A stretch of 45,330 bases of DNA from Anaerolineales bacterium (GTDB taxonomy: Bacteria > Chloroflexota > Anaerolineae > Anaerolineales > UBA11579): contig JAGVCA010000045.1 of assembly GCA_020059485.1 (NCBI GenBank), positions 1-45,330 on the forward strand, given 5' to 3'. The translations under genes were made by a program, and so were the position numbers. The notes under the pieces are model-generated. The model ran no database searches. It was not told the origin of the DNA and worked only from the letters and a program-made list of their open reading frames with translations. This document shows, one piece after another, positions 33,102-43,600 of this stretch. Within the stretch, counting starts at the first letter, position 1. Every line of letters begins with the position of its first letter.

Positions 33102-36100
33102 ATGAGCGCACAAAAAGTTGACGCCCTGAAGGAAAGGATTGCGGCATTGGAAGCTCTGGTGGAGGCGTTAAAAAGCCCTTCAACCGGCCTGACACAAGGA
33201 GTGGGATTGTCGCAAGAGGAAATGGACCTGATCCCGATCGGCTTGTATCATTCCACGCCTGACGGCAGGCTGCTGCAGGTTAATCAAGCCTTGATCGAGA
33301 TGATGGGATTTCCGAGCCGCCAGGCTGCGCTGCAGTTTTCCACGCTGGATGGATACGCCCAACCCGATGAGCGGCAGTGCTGGCAGGCGGTAATGGACGA
33401 GCAAGATGTGGTGACGGATTACGAATCCCGCTGGAAACGCTATGATGGAGAGGTGATCTGGGTGCGGGAAACGGCCAGGGCGATCCGGGATGCTGAGGGT
33501 CGGCTGGTGATGTATTCTGGCGCGGTCGAAGATATCACCAGGCGAAAGGAATCTGAAGCCCACCTGGCAGAGAGTGAGGCACGATTCCGGCTGTTCATGG
33601 AAAACCTGCCGGCGAATGCGTACATTAAGGATGGGGATCTGAGGCTGGTGTACGCCAATCCAGCGCTGCTGGAGTTTGTGGGCCGATCGGAACAAGAATG
33701 GCTGGGTACGACCAGTGCGTCGATCCTTGATGATGCGTCCGCAAACCGGGAAGAGGAAATTGAGCGGGAGGTGCTGGCAAAACAAAAGGTTATCAAGGCA
33801 GACCGTGAGGTAAACCTCAGGAACGGTGAAACGCGGTATGAAAGGTTCATCCGATTCCCGTTGACCGGGACAAAGGGAGAAAAACTGGTCGGAGCGATCT
33901 TTCTGGATTTTACGGCTCAACAATTGGCAGAACGATGGCTCGAAGAGAGCGAAGCCCGGTTCCAATCGTTCATGGACAATCTGCCGGCGAATGCGTATAT
34001 CAAGGATGACACCCTCCGCTATATCTATACCAATCAGCCCAGACTGGCATTGCAGGATCTGACCATCGATCAGATCCTGGGGAAGCGGCCCACCGAGATC
34101 TTCACCCCGGAGATCGCCGAGGAGATTGAGCGCTACGACCGGATGGTGCTAGATGGGGAGGAGAGTGTGCTGCGGGTCGGCCAGGTCAGGACGGTGAGCG
34201 GAGAAAACTGGTGGGTGAACGATCTGAAATTCCCACTGACCGGCCCGGATGGGGAGCGGTTTGTGGGAGGGATCTCAGTCGATATCACCAAACAAAAAGA
34301 AGCCGAGAATGAACTGCGGGAAAGCCAGCGGCAGTTGGGCAATCTGATGGGCAACCTGCCGGGGATGGTGTTCCGCTGCGAGAACAAACCTGAGTGGACG
34401 ATGCATTTCTTGAGTGAGGGATGCGAGGAGCTCACCGGATTTCACGCGGAAGAATTGATGGAGGAGGGCGCTGATTTTTCCGTCAATCTGATCCATCCGG
34501 AGGACCGGCAGAATGTGTGGGACACGATCCAAGCCCAGGTGCGGGATCACCCCAAGTATCAATTAACCTACCGGATCGTAACCAAGAGCGGCGCGACCAA
34601 GTGGGTGTGGGAACAAGGCCAGCTGGTGGTCGATTCAGGACAGGAATTCCTGGAAGGTTTGATGATTGATATCACAGAGCGGGTCAGGGCTCAGGACGCA
34701 CTTAAGGAAAGCGAGGCGCGGCTGATTGAAGCACAGCGAATTGCACGGATCGGAGATTTTGTGTGGGAACCGGTATCGGGGCGGGTGCATTGGTCACGCG
34801 GGTTGCGAGAACTGATCGGTTATGGGGCTGAGGACGTGATCGCCAGTATCCGGGTGAATTTTATCCATGTTCATCCGGAGGATAAAATAGCAGCAAGGGA
34901 TTGGTTGTTCAGCAATATAAGACGCGGGGCTGAAGTTTTACCGCCGTTTGAATATCGAGCCGTTCGAACTGATGGCGAAGTGATCGAGGTGCGCACCTAT
35001 GCAAGAGTGATCCGGGATGGGGCGGAGATCAAGGTGTTGGCAATTGTGCAGGAGATTGGGGAGGAAAAGGAAGCCCAGCGGAAACTTCAGGAACGAAACG
35101 AATTCATCGAGACGATCCTGGACAACCTGCCCATCGGGCTGGCGGTGAATTATATCGATCAGGGCACTGCAAGTTATATGAACAAGGAATTCGAAAAAAC
35201 TTACGGCCATCCAAGGGGGGTCTTAACGGATATTCCGAAGTTTTTCGAGTCAGTTTATCCCAACCCGAGCTATCGAGCCGAGGTGGAAGCCCGGATCATG
35301 ACTGATATCGAAAGCGGGGACCCGGCCCGGATGGTATGGGAAGGGTTTGAGATCACGCGGCAGGATGGGGAAAAGCGGTTGGTGACTGCTAAAAATATTC
35401 CCCTGGTTGAACAAAATTTGATGATCTCGACGGTCCAGGACATCACCGAGCGTGCGGCGGCAGAAGATTTGCTGCGGTACCAGGCATTGCTGTTGGCGAA
35501 TGTCTCAGACGCGGTGATCTCGACCGATCTGGATTTCCGGATCACGACCTGGAACAAGGCTGCCGAGCGGATCTATGGCTGGCGCGAGGAGGAGGTGGCA
35601 GGGAAACTGTATCCCGAGGTGCTGAAGCCGGACTATGCCCCTCTCACCAGGGATGAGGTGGTAGCGATCTACGAGCAGAATGAGGAGTGGAGCGGGGAAG
35701 CGATCCATACCACCAAGGATGGGCGGAAACTGAATATTTTAACGGCTGTGCGGGCCACGACTGATCCAGAAGGAAACTGGATCGGGAATAACACCGTGAA
35801 CAAGGATATCAGCGAGCAGAAGCAGACGGAGACCGCCCTGCGGCAAAGCGAGGAGATGTTCAGGAGTGTTGTGAAGAATACGCCGATCGGGGTGTTGTTT
35901 TACAGACTCAAGGGCGATGACCTGATCCTGGAGCAGGTGAATGATTCGGCCTGCCGTCTGCTGGGTATTGATAGCAGGCTTCTGGTCGGGCGGCGGATAG
36001 AAGCGGCCTTCCCGATGCTGGAAGCGGCTGGCATCCCGCAGCGATACCGAGAAATAATGAAGACGGGCCGTATGATCTATCTAGAGGAATTTACTTACAA

Positions 36101-36887
36101 CGACGGCGCGATCAAGGGCACATTTGAAGTCTCGGCATTTAGGACCACGCCCGACCTTTTGGCCGTGATGTTCATAGAGATAAGCGAGAAAAAGAATGCA
36201 CGCCAGCGGCTGCGCGACCTTGCGCAAAAAGTGATCACGACGCAGGAAGATGAGCGGCAGCGCATCTCGCGGGAATTGCACGATGAGTCAGGTCAGTCAC
36301 TGACCGCGCTCAAGATCGATCTGGAACTGCTGCTGGCTGACATGCCGGAAGAAATGAAAAGCGCTAAAGCACAACTGGCGGCCTCTGTCGCATTGACGGA
36401 TTCGATCCTGGAAAACCTGCGAAGCCTGGCCCATGGGCTGCGTCCGCCCGCTCTGGATGCGGTTGGATTGGTCGTGACCTTGCGGGAGATGTGCACCGAT
36501 TTCAAGGATCGAACTGGTCTGGATATCCAATTCAAGCACGATGTAATCCCCAAACAGCCGGATATCAGTGAGATCACGCTGTATCGGTTCTTGCAGGAGT
36601 CTCTGACCAACATCGTCAGACACGCCGATGCAAAGCAGGTAAAGATCGATCTTCGCCAGGCCGGCGATAAGATCGCGCTTAAGATCCAGGACGATGGCCA
36701 AGGTTTCAAGGTTGAATCGGATCTGGTGGAAGGCACCAACCGGAGAGGCATGGGTTTGGTTGGGATGCGTGAACGGCTGGAGCTGGCCGGCGGGAGGCTG
36801 GAGATCGAATCCGCCCCTGGTAAGGGGACGACGCTGACCGGTTTCCTGCCGCTGCGGCCAGATCCTGAACGGGAGGAGGAAGGATGA
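33102..36887 (+). CDS. Multi-PAS sensor histidine kinase, NarX/DegS (HisKA_3) type
   Basis: This is a soluble 1261-residue kinase without membrane segments. After a short coiled coil it carries about eight PAS/PAC units between residues 40 and 1030, recognisable by repeated PAC endings (SGAVEDITRRKESE, IFLDFTAQQLAE, GGISVDITKQKEAE, LMIDITERVRAQD, STVQDITERAAAE, NTVNKDISEQKQTE). PAS 2 and 3 are near copies (FRLFMENLPANAYIKD / FQSFMDNLPANAYIKD), suggesting internal duplication. The HisKA_3 box is at about 1050 (ERQRISRELHDESGQSLTAL; phospho-His near 1060) and the HATPase has SLTNIVRHADAKQ, DDGQGF and RGMGLVGMRERLE. It overlaps its response regulator by ATGA. The signals sensed (redox, gas or small ligands) are not evident. 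Confidence 0.95.
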   Translation: MSAQKVDALKERIAALEALVEALKSPSTGLTQGVGLSQEEMDLIPIGLYHSTPDGRLLQVNQALIEMMGFPSRQAALQFSTLDGYAQPDERQCWQAVMDEQDVVTDYESRWKRYDGEVIWVRETARAIRDAEGRLVMYSGAVEDITRRKESEAHLAESEARFRLFMENLPANAYIKDGDLRLVYANPALLEFVGRSEQEWLGTTSASILDDASANREEEIEREVLAKQKVIKADREVNLRNGETRYERFIRFPLTGTKGEKLVGAIFLDFTAQQLAERWLEESEARFQSFMDNLPANAYIKDDTLRYIYTNQPRLALQDLTIDQILGKRPTEIFTPEIAEEIERYDRMVLDGEESVLRVGQVRTVSGENWWVNDLKFPLTGPDGERFVGGISVDITKQKEAENELRESQRQLGNLMGNLPGMVFRCENKPEWTMHFLSEGCEELTGFHAEELMEEGADFSVNLIHPEDRQNVWDTIQAQVRDHPKYQLTYRIVTKSGATKWVWEQGQLVVDSGQEFLEGLMIDITERVRAQDALKESEARLIEAQRIARIGDFVWEPVSGRVHWSRGLRELIGYGAEDVIASIRVNFIHVHPEDKIAARDWLFSNIRRGAEVLPPFEYRAVRTDGEVIEVRTYARVIRDGAEIKVLAIVQEIGEEKEAQRKLQERNEFIETILDNLPIGLAVNYIDQGTASYMNKEFEKTYGHPRGVLTDIPKFFESVYPNPSYRAEVEARIMTDIESGDPARMVWEGFEITRQDGEKRLVTAKNIPLVEQNLMISTVQDITERAAAEDLLRYQALLLANVSDAVISTDLDFRITTWNKAAERIYGWREEEVAGKLYPEVLKPDYAPLTRDEVVAIYEQNEEWSGEAIHTTKDGRKLNILTAVRATTDPEGNWIGNNTVNKDISEQKQTETALRQSEEMFRSVVKNTPIGVLFYRLKGDDLILEQVNDSACRLLGIDSRLLVGRRIEAAFPMLEAAGIPQRYREIMKTGRMIYLEEFTYNDGAIKGTFEVSAFRTTPDLLAVMFIEISEKKNARQRLRDLAQKVITTQEDERQRISRELHDESGQSLTALKIDLELLLADMPEEMKSAKAQLAASVALTDSILENLRSLAHGLRPPALDAVGLVVTLREMCTDFKDRTGLDIQFKHDVIPKQPDISEITLYRFLQESLTNIVRHADAKQVKIDLRQAGDKIALKIQDDGQGFKVESDLVEGTNRRGMGLVGMRERLELAGGRLEIESAPGKGTTLTGFLPLRPDPEREEEG

Positions 36888-37537
36888 TCCGGATCTTGCT
36901 GGCGGAGGACCACCACCTGGTGAGGAAGGGGATCCGATCGCTGCTGGAGCATGTCGATGGTTTTGAGGTAGTGGCCGAAGCGGAGGACGGACACGCGGCG
37001 GTGGAAGCGGCAGGCGAGCACCGTCCGGATGTGGTGGTGATGGATATCAATATGCCGCGGTTGAACGGGATCCAGGCGACGAGCCAGCTGACAGCTCTGG
37101 GGGTTGGGGCCAAGGTGGTGATCCTGTCGATGTATTCGGATGAGGGCCTGGTGCGGCAAGCTTTGATGGCCGGGGCGGTGGGATATGTGCTGAAGCGGTC
37201 GATCACCGACGAATTGATCCTGGCGATCCGGGCGGCGTACCGAAATGAGACCTTTTTATCGCCGGGGGTGTCGCGGGTACTGCTGGAGGCGTTGAAGGCA
37301 GAGGGGTCTTCGTTGGAACCAGTGGATCCATTGAACCTGCTGACCAAGCGCGAGCGCGAGGTGATGCAATTGGTGGCAGAAGGTCACACCACCAAGGGGA
37401 TCGCGGTAATTCTGGGAGTGAGTGATAAAACGATCGAAAAACACCGCACCAGCTTGATGGGGAAGTTGGGCGTCAGTGAGATCGCCGGGGTCGTACGGAT
37501 GGCGATCAAGTATGGCCTGATCTTCATCGACGAATGA
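36884..37537 (+). CDS. NarL/FixJ-family response regulator
   Basis: This 217-residue regulator has a receiver domain with Asp54 (VVMDINMPRL), AEDHH pocket and the K in YVLKRSI, and a C-terminal LuxR-type HTH (LTKREREVMQLVAEGHTTKG, SDKTIEKHRTSLM). It is translationally coupled to the preceding HisKA_3 kinase (ATGA at 36884-36887) and is its evident partner. Its DNA targets are unknown; inverted repeats downstream (37573-37612) could be one. Confidence 0.96.
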   Translation: MIRILLAEDHHLVRKGIRSLLEHVDGFEVVAEAEDGHAAVEAAGEHRPDVVVMDINMPRLNGIQATSQLTALGVGAKVVILSMYSDEGLVRQALMAGAVGYVLKRSITDELILAIRAAYRNETFLSPGVSRVLLEALKAEGSSLEPVDPLNLLTKREREVMQLVAEGHTTKGIAVILGVSDKTIEKHRTSLMGKLGVSEIAGVVRMAIKYGLIFIDE

Positions 37538-37572
37538 ATTCCGGGACCGGGATATGGGCAGCTCAATCAGAA

Positions 37573-37612
37573 ATGGGGTCTTTTTCGTTCCAAAGGTATG
37601 GGAAGACCCCAT
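37573..37612. promoter_or_regulatory. Perfect 10-bp inverted repeat between two regulator genes
   Basis: atggggtctt (37573-37582) and aagaccccat (37603-37612) are separated by 20 bases that themselves include tggg. There is no T-run after it, so an operator or RNA structure is as likely as a terminator. Confidence 0.5.
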
Positions 37613-37667
37613 ACAAACCTGCTCCGAGGGCGACCATAATGAGGATACATTACTGTGAAAGGCGACA

Positions 37668-38126
37668 ATGACGATGATCGAAGGCCCGAAACTATCGAAT
37701 GGAGATTTTTCGGTGGGGAAAAATAGTGCTGTTGGTGAAAAGATCACCATACTTCTGGTAGATGACAGTTCTGCATTTATCGAAGCAACGATGAAGCTGC
37801 TGGCCCGCTACCCCCGGATCCAGGTGTTGGATATTGCATTTGGGGCGGAAGATGCGCTGTGGGCGATAGCCAAGCACCAGCCCGAGGTTGTGCTGCTGGA
37901 TATCGAGATGCCGGGGAAGTCTGGCCTTGATATGGTCCAGGAGATCAAAACGGCTGCTCCAGGCGTGAAGGTGGTGATCCTGACCCTGTTTGACAACCCG
38001 GGCTACCGCCGGGCGGCGAACCTGAATGGAGCGGATGCTTTCATCCCGAAAGGTAAATTTGTGGGGGAACTGCTGCCCGTGATCCTGCGGCTGGTGGATG
38101 GCGATCAGCCACTGGAGGATTCTTGA
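37668..38126 (+). CDS. Receiver-domain response regulator with short N-terminal extension
   Basis: This is a 152-residue single receiver domain (residues 26-145) with LLVDDSSAF, phospho-acceptor Asp78 (VVLLDIEMPGKSGLD), Thr in VVILTLFDN and Lys in AFIPKGKF. The last 10 residues are short, so there is no DNA-binding output. The start at 37668 or at the second ATG (37674) cannot be told apart; the 25-residue N-terminal extension is not conserved-looking. It sits between the NarL-type pair and the Cache kinase. Confidence 0.9.
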   Translation: MTMIEGPKLSNGDFSVGKNSAVGEKITILLVDDSSAFIEATMKLLARYPRIQVLDIAFGAEDALWAIAKHQPEVVLLDIEMPGKSGLDMVQEIKTAAPGVKVVILTLFDNPGYRRAANLNGADAFIPKGKFVGELLPVILRLVDGDQPLEDS

Positions 38127-38173
38127 AGACTGACAAGAGAGTCATACGGCTATTGAGCGGGGAAAATTCGGCT

Positions 38174-38207
38174 GGCCCGAACGCGGGGTACGGTCGGGCT
38201 GGATTTT
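38174..38207 (+). terminator. Terminator-like hairpin after the receiver gene
   Basis: ggcccga/tcgggct (one G-T pair) with a 13-base loop is followed by ggatttt. Confidence 0.4.
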
Positions 38208-38258
38208 GAGAGACCGTAGAAACGATGGCGGACCAGGAGGAGATCTTCGGGAAATAGT

Positions 38259-40151
38259 ATGCGTCTCAGTCTAAAATTATATCTTCTGTTCCTTCCACTT
38301 GTGGCCCTGACCGTTTCACTGGTTGGGATATCGTCCTTTACATTCGCTCAACGCGCTTTGAAGGAAAATGCCAAAGACCTGATCCAGGCAGTGAACGCGC
38401 AAAAGGAATCTGATTTTCTTCGCTGGATCGAAGGGAACAAAAGGCTGGTCCAGTCAATGGCGCAGCGGCCATTGGTCAGGGATTATGCCGCCATTCTGGT
38501 AAGTGCGTCCCAGGGATCTGCCGAATTTTTGGAGGCCGAACGGTTGTTGTTGCAGGATCATTTTCTGGTCAATGTGGATTGGAGTGGCGGGATCGAGGAG
38601 TTTTCCGTCATTCACCCGGTTACCGGGGAAATCCTGGTTTCGACCGACCAAGATCTGAACGGGAAGTTCCGCGTAAATGAAGGCTACTTCCTTGAGGGGA
38701 AAGAAGGAATATTCGTAGACGGTATCAAATACGATGCATCTGAAGGCAAAGTAGCTCTGCACATTACTGCCCCGATCATTTCCAAAGAAGGGGAGTTGTT
38801 GGGAGTGCTGGCCGGGCATGTTAATCTGGAAGAATTGGATCGGATCATGGTGGATGGAGTGGATGGAAATTCCAGCCTCGATACCTATCTGGTCAACAAT
38901 ATGTCCCAATTCACGACCAAGCCGCGCTTTCTATCATCTGTTGAGAATCAAGAGGCAGTATTTACTGAGGGTGTGAACGCATGCCAGTTAGGGTGGACCG
39001 GGTTCTTGGAAGGAGCGGATTACAGGCAGGTTGAGGTGCTGGGTTATTATCATTGGCTGCGAGGTTGGCAAATATGCCTGGTGACCGAAATCGATGAGGC
39101 CGAGGCATACCAGTCGGTGGCGGAGTTGCAGACTTCCTTACTGGCAGTTAGTTTGGTGATTGCGTTGATCGGAGGGCTGGTGTCGGCAGGATTTGTCAGA
39201 TCAGTCACTGAACCACTCACAGACCTTGCCTTCGGAGCGGTAGCGATTGGGGAGGGTAACCTCGATTACCGTGTGGATCCAAGGGGAAAGGATGAACTGG
39301 GCCGTTTGGGCGTCAGTTTCAATCAGATGGCTCATAATTTGGAGCAGGCCCGTCAGGAAAATGCGCAGGTGGTGGCTGAGCTGCGGCAGTTGAGCGAGGA
39401 ATTGGAACTGCGTGTAGAGGAGCGGACCGAAGACCTGCAAAGATCCAATGAGGAACTGGAACGGTTTGCCTATGTGGCTTCGCATGACCTGCAAGAGCCG
39501 CTGCGGATGGTGACCAGTTATTTGCTATTACTAAACAAGCGATATGCAGATAAATTGGACGGCGATGCGCTCGAGTTTATCAATTTTGCCGTGGATGGCG
39601 CAACACGAATGAAGCGGCTGATCAATGATTTGTTGGCTTATTCCCGGGTGGGGACGCACGGGCAGGCGTTTGGAGAGGTTGACCTGAACAAGGTGCTTGA
39701 GCGGGCGAAGGTATCGCTGGGAATCATGATCGCGGAGAGCGAGGCAAAGGTTACCTCTGGCATTTTGCCGATTGTGATGGCTGACGAAGGGCAAATCGAG
39801 CAGGTGATGCAAAACCTGATCGGGAATGCGATAAAATTTTCGAACGATCAGGTCCCGGCTGTTCGGGTTGAGGCAAAACGATATAATCAGCAGTGGTGGC
39901 AGATCTCGGTTTCGGATAATGGGATCGGAATCGACCCAGTGTTTTTTGAGCGAATCTTTGTCATATTCCAACGCCTGCATACCCGGGAAGAGTACGGGGG
40001 AACGGGGATTGGATTGGCGATCAGCAAGCGGATCATTGAAAGACATGGCGGCCGGATCTGGGTTGACTCGACGCCAGGCAATGGGTCAACCTTTCATTTT
40101 TTGATACCATCCGTCCCGACATGGATAGAACAGGGAGAGAGGCGAATATGA
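38259..40151 (+). CDS. Membrane sensor histidine kinase with Cache-like sensor, HAMP and HisKA domains
   Basis: This 630-residue kinase has a first membrane segment at about 7-28 (LYLLFLPLVALTVSLVGISS), an extracytoplasmic double-Cache-like region at about 35-285 (IHPVTGEILVSTDQDLNGK, HITAPIISKEGELLGVLAGH), and a second membrane segment at about 290-308. HAMP follows (SVTEPLTDLAFGAVAIGEG), then a coiled coil and a phytochrome-type HisKA (FAYVASHDLQEPLRMV, His near 408). The HATPase has QVMQNLIGNAIKFS, SVSDNGIGID and GGTGIGLAISKRIIE. The sensor domain suggests a small extracellular ligand. It overlaps the Rcp1-type receiver by ATGA at 40148. Confidence 0.94.
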   Translation: MRLSLKLYLLFLPLVALTVSLVGISSFTFAQRALKENAKDLIQAVNAQKESDFLRWIEGNKRLVQSMAQRPLVRDYAAILVSASQGSAEFLEAERLLLQDHFLVNVDWSGGIEEFSVIHPVTGEILVSTDQDLNGKFRVNEGYFLEGKEGIFVDGIKYDASEGKVALHITAPIISKEGELLGVLAGHVNLEELDRIMVDGVDGNSSLDTYLVNNMSQFTTKPRFLSSVENQEAVFTEGVNACQLGWTGFLEGADYRQVEVLGYYHWLRGWQICLVTEIDEAEAYQSVAELQTSLLAVSLVIALIGGLVSAGFVRSVTEPLTDLAFGAVAIGEGNLDYRVDPRGKDELGRLGVSFNQMAHNLEQARQENAQVVAELRQLSEELELRVEERTEDLQRSNEELERFAYVASHDLQEPLRMVTSYLLLLNKRYADKLDGDALEFINFAVDGATRMKRLINDLLAYSRVGTHGQAFGEVDLNKVLERAKVSLGIMIAESEAKVTSGILPIVMADEGQIEQVMQNLIGNAIKFSNDQVPAVRVEAKRYNQQWWQISVSDNGIGIDPVFFERIFVIFQRLHTREEYGGTGIGLAISKRIIERHGGRIWVDSTPGNGSTFHFLIPSVPTWIEQGERRI

Positions 40152-40603
40152 TGAAACCGTATGGAAGACCGATTGAAATACTGCTGGTGGAGGACAACGC
40201 GGGGGATATCCGCCTGACAAGAGAAGCACTCAAAGAGGGAAAGGTTCACAATAATCTGCATGTGGTTCAGGACGGCGTGAAAGCGCTGGCTTTCCTGAGA
40301 AAAGAAGGGCAGTATACCGATGTTGGACGGCCGGACCTGATCCTGCTGGACCTGAACCTGCCCAGGCTGGATGGTCGGGAAGTTTTGGCTGAGATCAAGC
40401 AGGATGAAAACCTGAAGCAGATCCCGGTAGTAATTCTGACAACCTCGGAGAGCGAGGAGGATATCCTGAAATCCTATGGCCTGCATGCCAATTGTTACAT
40501 TCCCAAACCGTTGAATCTGGACCGGTTTGTCACAATCGTGCAAGCAATCGAAAATTTTTGGGTATCGATCGTGGTACTTCCGCCAAACGAATCCATCAGA
40601 TGA
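40148..40603 (+). CDS. Rcp1-type single receiver-domain response regulator
   Basis: This 151-residue receiver starts at the ATG at 40148 (MMKPYGRPIEILLVEDNAGD), which forms the ATGA overlap with the kinase and has GAGAGG upstream. It shows the long-loop Rcp1 signature: VEDNAGDIRLTREALKE, DGVKALAFLRKEG, Asp68 in LILLDLNLPRLDG, and LTTSESEEDILKSY with CYIPKPLNLD. Rcp1-type regulators act with phytochrome-like HisKA kinases, matching the gene just upstream. No output domain is present. Confidence 0.94.
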   Translation: MMKPYGRPIEILLVEDNAGDIRLTREALKEGKVHNNLHVVQDGVKALAFLRKEGQYTDVGRPDLILLDLNLPRLDGREVLAEIKQDENLKQIPVVILTTSESEEDILKSYGLHANCYIPKPLNLDRFVTIVQAIENFWVSIVVLPPNESIR

Positions 40604-40656
40604 GGATACAGACCCGTTTAAGAGAAATCGTAGCGGGAGGTTAGCTAATTAACAAG

Positions 40657-43600
40657 GTGGAAACGATCCGTCTGCGGTTGCTGCTGATCGAGGATAATCC
40701 GGGTGACGCCCGGTATTTAGGCGTGCTCTTGAGCGAGGTCGCGGGATATGACTTTGACATCGTCCATGTAACGCGGCTGCAGGATGGGTTAGGCAAATTG
40801 CGAGAGGATGAATTTGATGCCGTTCTGGTTGATCTGGGGCTGCCAGACAGCCATGGGCTGGATACCTTTTTCAATGTGTTAGCAGAAGTGCCTGATGTAC
40901 CGATCCTGGTTCTGACGGGTCTGGATAACGAGGAGATCGCTCTCCGAGCGGTGGAGGCCGGGGCGCAGGACTATCTGGCGAAGGGTGATTACTCCGGACC
41001 TTTGATCGCACGTGCGATCCGGTATGCAATTGAACGCACACAGGCTGAGCTGGCACTGCGCCAGAGCGAAGAGCGCTACAGAACAGTGACGGAACTGCTT
41101 TCCGATTATGCTTATATGCTGCGGGTGGATGAGGACGGTAACCTGATTCGGGAGTGGGTGGAGGGCGATTTCGAAGAGGTCATCGGGTACACGCATGAGG
41201 AGGTGACCCAACTGGGCGGTTGGGGGCAGGTGATCCATCCGGACTACCACGAGGCGGCGGTAGCACGGATGAAAAAGCTGCTGGCGGGAGAAGCGGTGAC
41301 GTATGACTACCGGATCATCCGCAAGGATGGAGAAGAGCGCTGGCTGCGAGACCACAGTTATCCCGCTCATGACCGGACAAATGGCAAAGTGGTGCGGATC
41401 TTTGGGGCGGTGCAGGATGTGACCGAGGTCATGCGCGTCAGGGACTCTGAGTATCGCCTGGCCGAGCGGATGCAGGCCGGATTGAAGGCCGGCAATCTGG
41501 CCTGGTGGGAAATGAGCCTGCCATCCGGAGAAGTGATCTTTGATGCGCGCAAGGCGGAGATGATCGGTTATCCGCCGGACAAGTTCCACCATTATGAGGA
41601 TTTCACCAATTTGCTACATCCAGAAGATCACGACCGAGCAATGCAAGCGGTACGAGACCATCTGGAAGGCGTTGCGCCGCTGTATGAGGTCGAATACCGG
41701 CTGAGATGTGCTGATGGGGCATATAAGTGGTTTCGGGATATTGGTGCGATCAGCAGCCGGGATGAGAAACAGGGGAGTTTGCGGATGATCGGCCTGGTGC
41801 AGGATATTGATGCACTCAAACAATCGGAAGCGATGATCGAAATCCGGTATGAGCTGATCGACTACAGCGAAACGCATTCGATGGAAGAATTGTTGCAACG
41901 CTGTCTGGTTGCTGCTTGTGAATTGGGATCAAGCCCGATCGGGTTCTACCACGTGCTGGATGAGGATGGTGAAAATCTGACGTATCAAGTTTGGTCATTA
42001 TCGGGGAGCATGGACCCCGAGCATGTGGGACTCGGCGAGCATTTACCCGTGTCCCTAGCCGGGATGTGGGCTGAAGCGATCCGGAAAAAGGCGGCAGTCG
42101 TTCACAATGCCTATCCTCCGGAGGATGGGTCCTCTGGTATGCCAGCAGGGCATACGGTTCTCGATCGAATAGTGACGATCCCGGTGATACGGGAATCAAA
42201 GGTGGTAGCACTGCTTGGCATTGGTAACAAGTCTACACCGTATGATCAGACGACCGTTGAAACTCTCTCGCTGTTCACCGACCTGACCTGGGAGATCATT
42301 GAGAGGAAGCAGAACAAAGACCGGCTGATGAGAAGTTTGCTGGAGCAGCGGATATTCCATCATATCTCATCCTTCGCCTTGAAAACGACGGATGAGGATG
42401 CATTGATCGGTTACGTGACCGGGATTCTAAATGAGAATTTATACCCCGACCATGTGGGGATCCTGCTGTATGATGAACGGACAGACAAGATCCGGGTCCA
42501 TCCCTCCTACATGGGAATTACCGACAAGGAGATGGGCGTGACCTTTTCCCTGGATCAGGGGGTGATCGGCCGGGTGGTCCGAAGCCAGGAGGGGGTATTG
42601 ATCGAAGATACGGAAGCAGTAACGGATTACATCTCGACCACGGGCCAGCTGCGCTCGGAGGTATGTGTGCCAATCCTGGCGAGTGGTAAGGCGATCGGGG
42701 CAATCAATGCGGAATCAGCCGAACCCAGACACTTTTCGAAGGCGGATTTGGCTTTTCTGACGACGGTGGCCAATGATGTCAGTATTGGCATGCAAAGGCT
42801 GCGGTTGATTGAGATCGAACGCCAGAAACTGGCAGAGATGGCAGTGCAGCAAAATGTGAATGCCGCGTTGACCGGTGCGGTGGAGCTGGAAACGATGCTG
42901 GTGACGATTCTGGAAAACCTGCAGAGTCATCTGCAGTTTGAAAGTTCTGTCGTGTTCCTGAAGGAGGGCGACTACCTGAATATCGTCGCCAGTAAGGGGA
43001 TCGGTAAAAATGCCATATTGCCAGCAGCTATCCCGGCGGATGAAGACCTGCTGTTTAGGGAAATCAGAGAGACTAAGTCTGCGGTGATCCTGGAGGATGC
43101 GGTGGAGGATGAGCGCTTTCAGGATTACGGAGACCTGAATTATATTCGGGGCTGGATGGGCATCCCGCTGATCGAGCATGGCGATGTGTTTGGGTATGCC
43201 ACATTCGACAGCCGGATCAAGGGCAGATTTACACAGGAGAACTCGTATCTGGCGCAGTCGATCATCAGTCAGGCGGCGGTGGCAATCGTGCGGGCCAGGC
43301 TATTTGATCAAACGCGGCGGCAGGTGAAACGGCTGGAAGCGCTGCATGTGATTGACAAGATTATCACTTCAAGTGCTGATCTGGCTTTTTCGCTGGATGA
43401 GTACCTGGAGATCGCACGCAGTGAGCTGGAGGTGGATGCTGCGGCGGTGCTGGTATTTGATCCGGACAATCAAACGCTGAATTATACGAGCTCTCAGGGC
43501 TTCAGGACGGAAGCCCTGCGTTATACTCGGCTGCCGATCGGAGAGGGATACGCAGGGTTGGCAGCACGTGAACAAAAGACGATCCTGGTAACAAAATTGG

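Noticed and set aside
32664-37650. Shared string gaggatacatt near 32668 and 37642
   Set aside because: Matches of 11-12 bases are expected by chance in a window of this size, and the contexts differ.
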